Made by a program: the position numbers and the translations under genes. From contig NZ_SLWN01000003.1 of assembly GCF_004342025.1 (NCBI RefSeq), positions 310,001 to 374,000 on the forward strand: a DNA stretch of 64,000 nt, in the 5' to 3' direction. Origin of the DNA: Kribbella steppae. GTDB lineage: Bacteria; Actinomycetota; Actinomycetes; Propionibacteriales; Kribbellaceae. Below the pieces are notes generated by a model, which ran no database searches, was not told where the DNA came from, and was given only the letters and a program-made list of their open reading frames with translations. This document shows positions 1 through 9,153 of the stretch, in pieces; position 1 is the first letter of the stretch; the number at the start of each line of letters is the position of its first letter.

Positions 1-247
1 CGGCGGCGGTACGGCGGCAACGGTCAAGCTCGCGGTGGACGACCACGAGGCCGCGACCCGGGTCCTGACCGCGGCCGGCCTGACAGTGCGGGCCGACGGC
101 AACTATCTGCTCGTCGACGGCGCCGAGCACCCGGCGGACGTGACCCGCCGGCTCGCCCATCAGGAGTTGTACGTGTCCGAGCTGGTGCCGGTCCGCGCCG
201 ACCTCGAGTCGGTCTTCCTCGAACTCACCGCCGAGGAGGGGTTGTGA
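1..247 (+). CDS. ABC transporter ATP-binding protein, C-terminal end (partial)
   Basis: The reading frame is open from base 2 to the stop at 245-247, so the gene starts outside the window. Only about 81 residues remain. They have the look of the tail that follows the nucleotide-binding domain in ABC-2 drug or bacteriocin exporters, ending in SVFLELTAEEGL, where F-L-x-L-T just before the stop is typical. The next gene begins within the stop codon region, so the two are translationally coupled and this is presumably the ATPase partner of that permease. No Walker motif lies inside the window, so the assignment rests on the tail and the neighbour. Confidence 0.72.
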   Translation, partial: GGGTAATVKLAVDDHEAATRVLTAAGLTVRADGNYLLVDGAEHPADVTRRLAHQELYVSELVPVRADLESVFLELTAEEGL

Positions 248-1239
248 TGATCCGTCTGACCACGGTCGAGCTCCGCCGGCTGACCGCCCGGCGTCTGACC
301 GTCATCGGCGTACTCGGGGTGCTGGTGATCAGCGCGCTGCTGTTGCTCGCCACCTGGATCGAGGCCAGGCCGCAGTCCGAGGCGGAGCAGCGGGTGTCCC
401 AGCAGCAGTTCGAAGTGGCGCACGAGTACTGGGTGGAACACGCCGACGAGGATCGCGCCAGGTGCACGGAGGAGTGGCAGAAGCAGGCGGATCCGAAGCC
501 GTCGCTGGAAGAGCTCTGCAGCTACCCGGAGCCGACCATCGACGACTTCGGCAAGCCGCGGATGGTGTTCGCCGAGACGATGCCGGAGCTGCTGCTCGGA
601 TCGTCGTACCTGCTGGTCTTCGCCGCGTTCCTGATCGGGGCCAGTTTCGTCGGAGCCGAGTTCAGTACCGGCGCCATCGGCAACTGGCTGACCTTCGAAC
701 CACGGCGGCTGCGCGTCTACGGCAGCAAGCTGCTGGCGGCCGCGATCGGCTTCGCTCCGGTCGCGATCGTCGTACTGGCGTTTCTCACGCTCGGGACCTA
801 TCTGATCATCGCTCAGCTCGGCGACACGTCCAGTACGACGGGAAAGGTCTGGGGCGATCTCGTCGCGATGGGCGGCCGGGCCGTCCTGTTGATCGCGATG
901 GGCGCCGCACTCGGTGGGGTGGTCGGGCTCCTGCTCCGGCACACGGCGGCCGCGATCGGTGTGGCGATGGGCTACCTGGTCCTGATCGAGGGGGTCTTCG
1001 CCGGATTCCTGAACACGGTCCAGCCGTGGCTGGTGAAGCTGAACTTCGACGCGTTCGTCCGGCACGACACGACGTACTACGTCAACGAATGCTCGTCCGA
1101 TGAAGGCGGTGGCTACTCCTGCAACAGCATCGAGAAGACGCTGTCGTTCGAGCACGGTGCCTGGTACCTCGGCATCCTGGCCGTCGTCCTGGTCCTGCTC
1201 GGCGGCGCCGTCTTCTACCGCCGGGACGTCAACTCTTAG
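244..1239 (+). CDS. ABC-2 type transporter permease
   Basis: The protein has 331 residues. Membrane segments are visible near residues 16-38, 108-130, 160-185, 215-235, 240-260 and 305-325. A large outward loop at about 40-105 is rich in Glu, Gln and Arg. This layout is that of ABC-2 permeases paired with a stand-alone ATPase. The start is GTG 244 or ATG 247; both overlap the stop of the upstream ATPase, so the two are one operon. The substrate cannot be told from sequence. The 3' end overlaps the convergent YfhO-like gene by 11 bp. Confidence 0.82.
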   Translation: MMIRLTTVELRRLTARRLTVIGVLGVLVISALLLLATWIEARPQSEAEQRVSQQQFEVAHEYWVEHADEDRARCTEEWQKQADPKPSLEELCSYPEPTIDDFGKPRMVFAETMPELLLGSSYLLVFAAFLIGASFVGAEFSTGAIGNWLTFEPRRLRVYGSKLLAAAIGFAPVAIVVLAFLTLGTYLIIAQLGDTSSTTGKVWGDLVAMGGRAVLLIAMGAALGGVVGLLLRHTAAAIGVAMGYLVLIEGVFAGFLNTVQPWLVKLNFDAFVRHDTTYYVNECSSDEGGGYSCNSIEKTLSFEHGAWYLGILAVVLVLLGGAVFYRRDVNS

Positions 1240-3796
1240 CCCGGCGGAGGCGGCCGAAGAGCACGAGTCCGAGCGTGATGACTGCGGCGACGGCGGCCAG
1301 CGCCAGGCCACGCCGGAGGCCGGGTGGCGTGTAGGTGCAGTCGATCCGGTCGGCGGACTCGGGCAGTTGTACGGCGATCAGGCCGCCGTAATCGCGCGGG
1401 GTCTGAGCCTTCCCGCCGTCGACCGAGCACTGCCAACCGGGCAGCTTCGGTACGGAGACCACGGCGTACCCCTTGCTGCCTGGACGCAGCATCGCGCTGA
1501 TCGAATGGCCGCCGGCCTCGACGTCCGTTGCCCCGCTCAACCGCAGGTTGCGCACGGCCTTGGCCAGGCGCTGCTCGTCCAGACAGCCGATCGCGCCGGT
1601 GGCCGTGATGCCGGAGGCATTGCCGGTGAACCGGATCTCGGCCGACACCACGCCGGACGCCGGGACGGTGCCCAGGCGGACCATGGCACTGTTCGTGTAG
1701 ATCCCCGGCCGGCGGCTCGCCGTCAGTTCGCGCCACTGGTTGCCGTCGGTCAGTCGCGCCTCGCCGGAGACCCGCGGCTGGTGCAGGTACGCCGTCGTAC
1801 CGGGTGTGCATTTCCCGACCAGCTTCACGTCTCCGCCGGTGATCGACTTGCTGCCCTTGTACTCGGGCACCTCGTACACCTGGGTCCCGAGCAACCGCTC
1901 CTGTGCGACGAAGGCGTTCGAGGTGGCCGTCATTCCAAGCCGCCGCCGGACCGTCACCAGCGGCGGTACCGCGGACCGGGTGATGACCTCCCGTCCGCCC
2001 GCCTCCAGGTGCAGGCGCGCGCCGATCGAGAAGATCGCATCGATCACCGGGTGCTCGAGATCATGGCTTGCGCGGCCGTACCCGGCCCAGCCGAAGCCCA
2101 GGTTGGTCAGCGTCTGGTTGAGCGAGTACGGCAGCAGGCTGCTGTACATCCCGGGGCCCTGGCCGCCCAGCAACAGCGGATCGTTGGGCGTCACCGAGGT
2201 CCCCGGATCGGCCCGGTACTTCGGCCAGTCGCCGGCTCCCTCGATCGCATCCGCCCGCTCGGTCTGCTGCTGGTCCCACGGTTGCACCGACGAACTGAGG
2301 ATCTTCGACCGCAGTTCGTCGGTCACCACCGCGGTCCACGTCGTCTCCACGGCGACGACGGCCATGACGATGCCGAAGGCCACGGCGACCGGCCACTTCA
2401 ACCGTCGCACGGTGGCAGAGCGGCGTACCGCCCAGATGGTGCCCAGCGCAACGAAGGTGACGGCGCCGGAGGCGATCAGCACGGTCATGGTGTGCTCGGT
2501 CAGCAGCGGGCTGCCCTCGGACAGTACGGCGATGACCGCGAACAGAGCTCCACCGCCCAGCAGTGCGAGCGGGCCGGGCAGGTGCTGCGCGACCGACACC
2601 CAGGCCACGACGACGATCACGCCGCACAGGACGAAGGCCTCGCGGTACTGACTCCCGTTCGGGGTGTCGAAGCCGTGCCACATCTCCTGCGTCGGCGTCC
2701 ACAGGAAGGACAGGGCGACCACTGCGGTGGTCACGATCCAGACCGCCTTGGTCCGGATCGCCACGTTCCGGTTGAACGGGAGGGTGAGCGCGAGCAGCAG
2801 GGCGACCGTCCCGACGTACAGGCTGGCCGTACGGCCGACGCCCTCGGACAGCGGGAGCAGTCGGGACAGGAAGATGTCGACCGGCGCCGGGGTGAAGATG
2901 CCCGCCGGGGACGGTGTCGCGTCGTCGTTGGCGGACAGGACCGCCAGGAGAACGGGGGCGGACAGAGCCACGCCGAGCACGAACGAGATGCCATGTCTCA
3001 GTACGGCGCGCAGCCGCAGCATCCAGGCCAGATCGCTGGTCAGTACCCGCGCGAGCAGATAGACCCCGGCCGCGATCGTTGCCATGTACGCGGTGTAGAA
3101 GTTGGACACCCAGAAGACGGCCACCACCAGCACGCTGAGCAGGCGGTTGGTCCGGCGCAGTGACCATTCGGCCACCAGGAAGAACATCGGCAGCGCGATC
3201 AGGCCGTCCAGCCACATCGGCACGTAGGCGCCGTCGTCGATCGCCCAGCCGCACACTCCGTAAGAAGCTCCGAGAATCGCTGCAACCCAACGGGGTCCTG
3301 GAGACATCTTGAGTAGTAGCACCGCCATCGCGGCGGCCGCCAGGCTCAGCTTGAGGACGGTGATGACGTAGACGGCCAGGTCGATCTGGTCGCGGGGGAA
3401 GAGACCCACCAACAGGGACAATGGACTACCGAGGTCGACCCCGTAGTCAGCCAGGAACCCGACGCCGAACGCGCTCTGCCAGTTGAAGAACAGGTCACCC
3501 TGGGCGCGGCCGTGCAGGACATCCCACAGGTGGGCGAAGAAGGGGATGTATTGGGTACCGAGATCGTTGGTACTGCGGGACAGTGAACCGAAAGGAAAGG
3601 TACCGCGGATGATTCCGGAGGCGGCGAACACCGCCGCCACGAGTACACCGGCGACGAGCGCGGGCAACAGTGCCGAGCGCGTCGGGGCCGGTTGCCGTAC
3701 GTCTGCCTCACCGGTCGCCGGGGCCGCCGCGACGACGATCGCCGGCGCCGCCGCGACGACGGTCGCCGGCGGGTCCTGTACCGCTCCGTCCTCCAC
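1229..3796 (-). CDS. YfhO-family multispanning membrane protein
   Basis: The protein has 855 residues and a GTG start preceded by AGAGAGG. A variable Ala/Pro/Val-rich head (about 1-45) is followed by a first membrane helix, then a conserved periplasmic block with the motif LGTQYIPFFAHLWD and a loop GVDLGSPLSLL. Some ten more helices follow to about residue 480. A long extracytoplasmic region comes next, and one last helix lies near the C terminus (LALAAVAAVITLGLVLFG). This is the plan of YfhO and related GT-C-fold proteins, which in Firmicutes help glycosylate lipoteichoic acid. In actinobacteria the acceptor is unknown. The neighbouring GtrB-like glycosyltransferase may make its polyprenyl-sugar donor; that link is an inference. 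Confidence 0.8.
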   Translation of the reverse strand: MEDGAVQDPPATVVAAAPAIVVAAAPATGEADVRQPAPTRSALLPALVAGVLVAAVFAASGIIRGTFPFGSLSRSTNDLGTQYIPFFAHLWDVLHGRAQGDLFFNWQSAFGVGFLADYGVDLGSPLSLLVGLFPRDQIDLAVYVITVLKLSLAAAAMAVLLLKMSPGPRWVAAILGASYGVCGWAIDDGAYVPMWLDGLIALPMFFLVAEWSLRRTNRLLSVLVVAVFWVSNFYTAYMATIAAGVYLLARVLTSDLAWMLRLRAVLRHGISFVLGVALSAPVLLAVLSANDDATPSPAGIFTPAPVDIFLSRLLPLSEGVGRTASLYVGTVALLLALTLPFNRNVAIRTKAVWIVTTAVVALSFLWTPTQEMWHGFDTPNGSQYREAFVLCGVIVVVAWVSVAQHLPGPLALLGGGALFAVIAVLSEGSPLLTEHTMTVLIASGAVTFVALGTIWAVRRSATVRRLKWPVAVAFGIVMAVVAVETTWTAVVTDELRSKILSSSVQPWDQQQTERADAIEGAGDWPKYRADPGTSVTPNDPLLLGGQGPGMYSSLLPYSLNQTLTNLGFGWAGYGRASHDLEHPVIDAIFSIGARLHLEAGGREVITRSAVPPLVTVRRRLGMTATSNAFVAQERLLGTQVYEVPEYKGSKSITGGDVKLVGKCTPGTTAYLHQPRVSGEARLTDGNQWRELTASRRPGIYTNSAMVRLGTVPASGVVSAEIRFTGNASGITATGAIGCLDEQRLAKAVRNLRLSGATDVEAGGHSISAMLRPGSKGYAVVSVPKLPGWQCSVDGGKAQTPRDYGGLIAVQLPESADRIDCTYTPPGLRRGLALAAVAAVITLGLVLFGRLRRAKS

Positions 3797-3904
3797 TGGC
3801 CGCCTCTCTGCTCAGTCTCCCAGCATGCCCGCTCGATCGAGCGCCAAGGTAGCGCGTAGTTCCGGTCTGGACAAGAATCGGTTCCGTGCGGGGAGGTGGG
3901 ACGG

Positions 3905-4876
3905 ATGATGCGGCTGAGTCTGGTGGTGCCGTGCTACAACGAGGTCGAGGTGATCGACCGGTTCCATGAAGAGGTCAGCCAGGAACTCGCCGCGACCGGC
4001 CGGCCGTACGAGATCGTGTACGTCGACGACGGCAGCGACGACGGCACCCTCGACGCGATGGTGAAGCTCGCGGACGCCGATCCGTCCGTCCGGTACCTGT
4101 CCTTCAGCCGGAACTTCGGCAAGGAGTCCGCGATGCTGGCCGGACTGCGGTACGCCACCGGCGACGCGGTGATCATCATGGACGCCGACCTGCAGCACCC
4201 GCCGGAGCTGATCGGCCGGATGCTGGAGCTGTACGAGCGCGGCTTCGACCAGGTGATCGCGCGCCGGAACCGGGTCGGCGATCCGGCCAGCCGGACCTTC
4301 TTCGCCCGGGCGTACTACTGGCTGATCAACAAGTGGGCCGATGTCGAGCTGGTGGACGGGGTCGGCGACTTCCGGCTGCTGTCCCGCCGGGCCGTGGACG
4401 GGCTGCTCGAGCTGGGGGAGTACAACCGGTTCTCCAAGGGGCTGTTCGCCTGGATCGGGTACGAGTCGATCCTGTTCGAGTACGAGAACGTGAATCAGCC
4501 GGAGCGGAAGAGCCGCTGGACCTTCCGGCGGCTGGTGGAGTACGGGCTGGACGGTCTGCTCTCGTTCAACAACCGGCCGCTGCGACTGGCGATCTACGTC
4601 GGTCTGCTGCTCACGGCGGTCGCCGCCGCGTACACCGTGTGGGTGATCGCGGTGGCGGTCCTGCGCGGGGTGGAGATGCCGGGATACGTGACGCTGATCG
4701 CCGCGATCACCGGGCTCGGCGGGCTGCAGATGGTGATGCTCGGAGTGATCGGCGAGTACATCGGCCGGATCTACTACGAGACGAAGAAGCGGCCGCACTA
4801 CCTGCTCAAGCAGACCAACCTGAACCCGGCCGACAACCCCTCACACCAGAACGACCGCAGCCGGGAGATCACCTAG
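3905..4876 (+). CDS. Family 2 glycosyltransferase, GtrB/DPM1-like polyprenyl-phosphate glycosyltransferase
   Basis: About 323 residues. The GT-A domain occupies about 1-215 with LVVPCYNE near the start, YVDDGSDDGT, and the metal-binding pair in IIMDADLQHPPEL. GDFRLLSRRAV follows. Two membrane helices near 230-255 and 265-290 close the protein. This is the plan of GtrB/CsbB-type enzymes, which move a sugar from a nucleotide donor to polyprenyl phosphate on the inner face of the membrane. I prefer ATG 3905 over GTG 3896 because GGGAGG lies 8-9 bases before it. It sits head-to-head with the YfhO-like gene, a sensible partner in surface glycosylation. Confidence 0.87.
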   Translation: MMRLSLVVPCYNEVEVIDRFHEEVSQELAATGRPYEIVYVDDGSDDGTLDAMVKLADADPSVRYLSFSRNFGKESAMLAGLRYATGDAVIIMDADLQHPPELIGRMLELYERGFDQVIARRNRVGDPASRTFFARAYYWLINKWADVELVDGVGDFRLLSRRAVDGLLELGEYNRFSKGLFAWIGYESILFEYENVNQPERKSRWTFRRLVEYGLDGLLSFNNRPLRLAIYVGLLLTAVAAAYTVWVIAVAVLRGVEMPGYVTLIAAITGLGGLQMVMLGVIGEYIGRIYYETKKRPHYLLKQTNLNPADNPSHQNDRSREIT

Positions 4877-4891
4877 CCCCTGGGCGTGCGA

Positions 4892-4922
4892 CGGCCCCGG
4901 GTGGACCAACCACCCGGGGCCG
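4892..4922. terminator. Bidirectional hairpin terminator
   Basis: A perfect 13-bp inverted repeat (arms CGGCCCCGGGTGG and CCACCCGGGGCCG) with a 5-base loop lies between the 3' ends of the convergent glycosyltransferase and sugar ATPase genes. No long T run follows, as is usual in high-GC actinobacteria. Confidence 0.8.
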
Positions 4923-4944
4923 CTGCGTTACGTCGTACCGAAGA

Positions 4945-6024
<1,080 letters not shown>

Positions 6025-6043
6025 GACGATTTACATCCCTTCA

Positions 6044-6091
6044 CCGGCAGGAACGTGCCGGACGATCCGAGTAAAGGCCCCCAGGCGGGGG
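6044..6091 (-). promoter_or_regulatory. Two hairpins in the leader of the MsiK-like gene
   Basis: Directly upstream of ATG 6024 (minus strand) are two inverted repeats: CCGGCA/TGCCGG at 6044-6061 with a 6-base loop, and CCCCC/GGGGG at 6078-6091 with a 4-base loop. A structured RNA called the msiK motif has been described in leaders of actinobacterial msiK genes, and the position fits. I cannot confirm that the fold matches that motif. Confidence 0.4.
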
Positions 6092-6189
6092 TGCGCTTAT
6101 CCTCACCCGCCAGGCTCGTCCTGACAAGGCGTACGGCGTGTGACGTGTCCGTTCTGTTCACCTAGTGGACAGAACCGCGCAGTCTCAGT

Positions 6190-6219
6190 CTGCAAGTTCT
6201 TGCAGGATCTTGCTGCAAG
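6190..6219. promoter_or_regulatory. Cluster of CTTGCAG operator boxes for the MalR-like repressor
   Basis: Three heptamers lie within 30 bp: CTGCAAG at 6190-6196, CTTGCAG at 6199-6205 and CTGCAAG at 6213-6219. The first two form a perfect palindrome with a 2-bp centre; CTTGC-T-GCAAG at 6209-6219 is a second dyad. CTTGCAG repeats are the known target of Streptomyces MalR/Reg1 at maltose and amylase genes. The cluster sits between the ATPase and repressor genes, so it could control both. Confidence 0.75.
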
Positions 6220-6247
6220 GTCAACAGGTGGTGGGTACAGTGCCCGC

Positions 6248-7276
6248 GTGAGCAGCAGAGCACGGCTGGCGGATATCGCGGCCAAGGCGGGGGTGAGCGA
6301 GGCCACGGTCTCGCGAGTGCTGAACGGTAAGCCGGGGGTGGCCGAGGAGACCAAACAGTCGGTCCTGACCGCGCTCGACGTCCTCGGGTTCGAACGGCCG
6401 ACCCGGTTGCGGCGCCGGTCGGCGGGGCTGATCGGGCTGGTGATGCCGGAGTTGATCAACCCGATCTTCCCGGCGTTCGCCCAGGTGATCGAGTCCGCGT
6501 TGTCGCAGCGCGGGTTCACCCCGGTGCTGTGCACGCAGTCTCCTTCCGGCGCGACCGAGGAGGAGTACGTCGAGATGCTGCTGGAACGCGGTGTCTCGGG
6601 AATCATCTTCGTCTCCGGTCTGCACGCCGACACCGGCGCCGATCATGCGCGCTACCAGTCACTGGTGGACCGGCGGCTGCCGGTGGTGTTCGTGAACGGC
6701 TGGCTGCCCGAGGTGGAGGCGCCGTTCGTGTCGTCGGACGAGTACGCCGCGATGGAGCTGGCGGTGTCCCATCTGGTGGCCCTCGGGCACCGCCGGATCG
6801 GCTTCGCCTCCGGGCCGGAACGGTTCATCGTGGTGCAGCGGAAACTGGCGGGCTACCGCATCTCGATGAAGGCTCAGCTCGGCCTGCACGACGGGGAGCT
6901 CGACGAGGTGGTTGCCTTGAGCATGTTCGGTGTCGAGGGCGGTGCCGCGGCCGCGCAGCAACTGCTGGACGCCGGGGTCAGCGCGGTGATCTGCGGCTCC
7001 GACATGATGGCGCTCGGTGTCATCCGGGCCGCCCGCCAGCGCGGACTCTCGGTCCCCGGCGACATCTCGGTGGTCGGCTACGACGACGCCCCGATGATGG
7101 AGTTCACCGACCCGCCCCTCACCACCGTCCGCCAACCCGTCCACGCCATGGGCCTGGCCGCCGTCCAATCCCTCCTCGAAGAAGTCCGCGGCCACACCAC
7201 CCCCCACACCGAGTTCCTCTTTCGGCCCGAACTGGTAGTCCGAGGCTCCACCGGTCCGATCAGAACTGGTATCTGA
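6248..7276 (+). CDS. LacI-family transcriptional repressor, MalR/Reg1-like
   Basis: Starting at GTG 6248 the protein has 342 residues, normal for LacI; the frame runs further upstream but that stretch holds the operators. Residues 4-25 form the LacI helix-turn-helix (RLADIAAKAGVSEATVSRVLNG), followed by the hinge helix and a periplasmic-binding-protein-like effector domain (SAGLIGLVMPELINPIFP, FVSGLHADT, GYDDAPMMEFTDPPLTTVRQP). The sequence closely recalls Streptomyces Reg1/MalR, which represses maltose and amylase genes when sugar is lacking. The operator cluster just upstream supports autoregulation and control of the adjacent ATPase gene. The exact inducer is unknown. Confidence 0.85.
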   Translation: MSSRARLADIAAKAGVSEATVSRVLNGKPGVAEETKQSVLTALDVLGFERPTRLRRRSAGLIGLVMPELINPIFPAFAQVIESALSQRGFTPVLCTQSPSGATEEEYVEMLLERGVSGIIFVSGLHADTGADHARYQSLVDRRLPVVFVNGWLPEVEAPFVSSDEYAAMELAVSHLVALGHRRIGFASGPERFIVVQRKLAGYRISMKAQLGLHDGELDEVVALSMFGVEGGAAAAQQLLDAGVSAVICGSDMMALGVIRAARQRGLSVPGDISVVGYDDAPMMEFTDPPLTTVRQPVHAMGLAAVQSLLEEVRGHTTPHTEFLFRPELVVRGSTGPIRTGI

Positions 7277-7414
7277 GCTCGAGACCTGCCGGGGCAGTGC
7301 TGTTGGTGGACTGGATGGATGCGATCTCGGTGGGGTCTCGCCGCCCTGCGCCAAGGCCCCTTCGCACACCTCCGGATCGCATCAGGTTAGGTGGCGAGGG
7401 CGTCGTACCAAGGA

Positions 7415-7457
7415 CTCCGGCCCGGAGCCGTCCCCTGCCGGGCGGTCCGGGCCGGAG
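7415..7457. terminator. Terminator hairpin after the snapalysin-like gene
   Basis: Perfect 12-bp arms (CTCCGGCCCGGA and TCCGGGCCGGAG) with a 19-base loop lie between the 3' ends of the LacI gene and the convergent protease gene. It can serve both strands. Confidence 0.65.
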
Positions 7458-7469
7458 GGCCTGGGGTGA

Positions 7470-8150
7470 CTACTTGCTGGTGTGGAAGGCGGCGCTCGCA
7501 GCGGAGGCGAGGCCGTTGGCCCAGAGCTCGTTGACGCGGGAGCGCTCGTTGGCGTCCGGGTAGGCGTTGGTGCAGGACGGGCCGGGGCCGCCGCCGGACA
7601 TCAGCTCGGAGCAGGGACCGGAGTAGTGGTCCGGCAGGCCGAGCACGTGACCGGTCTCGTGGGCGGTGATCCGGGTCGGGTCGTACTGCTGCGACTGGGC
7701 GTAGTCCAGGAAGATGTAGCCGCGACCGTGACCGTCGGTGGAGGCGTACGAACCACGCGGGTCGTTGCCCTCGGTGTAGTAGAAGTCGTAGTTGCTGCCC
7801 TCAACCAGCTGGACGTTGCTGACCGACGAGTTCCAGATCGACGTACTCGAGTTGATCTGTCCCTGGAACGTGGGTGCATCGACGGCGTAGGTGACGGTGA
7901 CGGCGGCAACCTTCTTGCCGGCCTTGGCGTTCTGGGCCATCTTGGCGCGCGCGGACTTCATCACGGCGTCGTAGAAGGCCTTGGTGGCGGCTGCGTCCTG
8001 CGGCGAACCGGTGTATGCGGCGCGGCTCGTCGAGGTCGAGGCGGATGTTTCGGCCGGTGCCGGGGCGGGGGACGCGACGGCGAAGCTGGGGACGGCCAGT
8101 GCGGCGGCGGCGAGCCCCGCGAGCGAAGTCAGGATACGGCGATGCGACAT
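7470..8150 (-). CDS. snpA: Secreted zinc metalloprotease, snapalysin family (M7)
   Basis: The protein has 226 residues. An N-terminal signal peptide (about 1-26, cut near AVASP) and a propeptide lead to a mature domain of about 135 residues. The zinc site is [11 protein letters not shown], with His164 and His168 and the third ligand Asp174 rather than His, which is the hallmark of snapalysin. The block [22 protein letters not shown], holding two conserved Cys, is also diagnostic. Snapalysin is a small milk-hydrolysing protease. In Streptomyces a divergent LysR gene (snpR) usually sits beside it; none does here, so control must differ. Confidence 0.93.
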   Translation of the reverse strand: MSHRRILTSLAGLAAAALAVPSFAVASPAPAPAETSASTSTSRAAYTGSPQDAAATKAFYDAVMKSARAKMAQNAKAGKKVAAVTVTYAVDAPTFQGQINSSTSIWNSSVSNVQLVEGSNYDFYYTEGNDPRGSYASTDGHGRGYIFLDYAQSQQYDPTRITAHETGHVLGLPDHYSGPCSELMSGGGPGPSCTNAYPDANERSRVNELWANGLASAASAAFHTSK

Positions 8151-8322
8151 TGGAGGGCCTCACTCCGGATCTGTGGCGGAAAGCGACCAGCGGATTACTG
8201 TTCGCTACAGACCGGATGCTGCCAAGACTCCGGAGATTCCGCACCAGATCGGTAAGAACTCGGGGGTTAACCCGCGAAGCACGCTCGCCGTTCTATGCCC
8301 CTCATAACCGGTGACCTATGCG

Positions 8323-8796
8323 TCACTCACCCGGGATGCCGACGTTGAGGATGCGGGCGCCGGGGCCGCGCTCGGCCAGTCGGTCGGCCTTGTTGTAGAG
8401 GTTGCAGCGCTGCAGACTCAGGCAGCCGCAGCCGATACAGCCGTCCAGATCGTCACGCAGTCGCTCGAGTTCGTCGATCCGCTCGTCGAGCCGGCTCCGC
8501 CACGACTTCGACAACCGGCTCCAGTCGGCGCGGGTCGGCGTACGGTCGTCCGGCAGCGAATCCAGCGCGCCCTTGATCTCGGCCAGCGCCAGCCCGACCC
8601 GCTGGGCCGCCTGCACGAACGCGACCCGGCGCAACGTGCTCCGCTGGTACTGACGCTGGTTTCCGGCTGTCCGCCGGGACTGGATCAGGCCCTGGTCCTC
8701 GTAGAACCGCAACGCCGACGCGGCGACTCCGGACCGATGAGCGATCTCCCCGATGGACAGCCAGTGATCCTTGCTCGGAACGTTCTCCTCCGCCAT
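8323..8796 (-). CDS. soxR: Redox-sensing MerR-family activator SoxR
   Basis: The protein has 157 residues. A MerR winged helix (IGEIAHRSGVAASALRFYEDQGLI) is followed by a dimerisation coiled coil at about 75-118. The [2Fe-2S] site has Cys120, Cys123, Cys125 and Cys131 in CIGCGCLSLQRC. In actinobacteria SoxR answers redox-cycling compounds and, without SoxS, directly activates a few efflux and oxidoreductase genes. A good SoxR box lies in its own promoter at 8823-8842. Confidence 0.95.
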   Translation of the reverse strand: MAEENVPSKDHWLSIGEIAHRSGVAASALRFYEDQGLIQSRRTAGNQRQYQRSTLRRVAFVQAAQRVGLALAEIKGALDSLPDDRTPTRADWSRLSKSWRSRLDERIDELERLRDDLDGCIGCGCLSLQRCNLYNKADRLAERGPGARILNVGIPGE

Positions 8797-9153
8797 ACCG
8801 CCACCCTAGAACCGTCGCCCAAGAACTCAAGCTCACTTGAACTGCTGGAGGTATGCCACTGCGGTGGGTGGTCTGGTCCGAGCCGGTGTGGTCAGAGCAG
8901 CGGTCACGGTCGGGTATACTTTTCTGCGTCGGTGCGCGCGTCGCGTCACCAGAAGATTTTCCCAGGCGCTCCGACCCGTCGGTTTCAGCATCCCGCTGAA
9001 GATTCCCCGGCGACATGGGTGCAACGCGATAGGCACCCGCAGGTCGATGCCCGTCTCCTGCTCAGCACGTTCTGTCCGGTCACGTCTGTGACCGGCCTTT
9101 CTGTGCGGTTGCGATCCGGCCACTCGTCCGTGACGTTGAGAGAGAGTTTTTGC
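8797..9153 (+). promoter_or_regulatory. soxR/helicase intergenic region with a long helicase leader
   Basis: About 357 bases without a gene. The left end carries the soxR promoter and SoxR box. A TATACT element at about 8912-8917 (in GGGTATACTTTTCTG) could be the -10 box for the helicase gene, giving a 5' leader of about 230 bases. Inside it, an 8-bp perfect hairpin (CCGGTCAC, loop GTCT, GTGACCGG) at 9076-9095 is followed by CCTTTCTG. Long leaders are common for cold-shock-type helicases. The promoter call is tentative. Confidence 0.4.
8823..8842. promoter_or_regulatory. SoxR box in the soxR promoter
   Basis: The dyad CTCAAGCTCACTTGA matches the E. coli soxS-promoter site (CTCAAG, 2-3 bases, ACTTGA) at almost every fixed position. 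It lies 27-46 bases before the soxR start codon, so SoxR probably controls its own gene. Confidence 0.7.
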
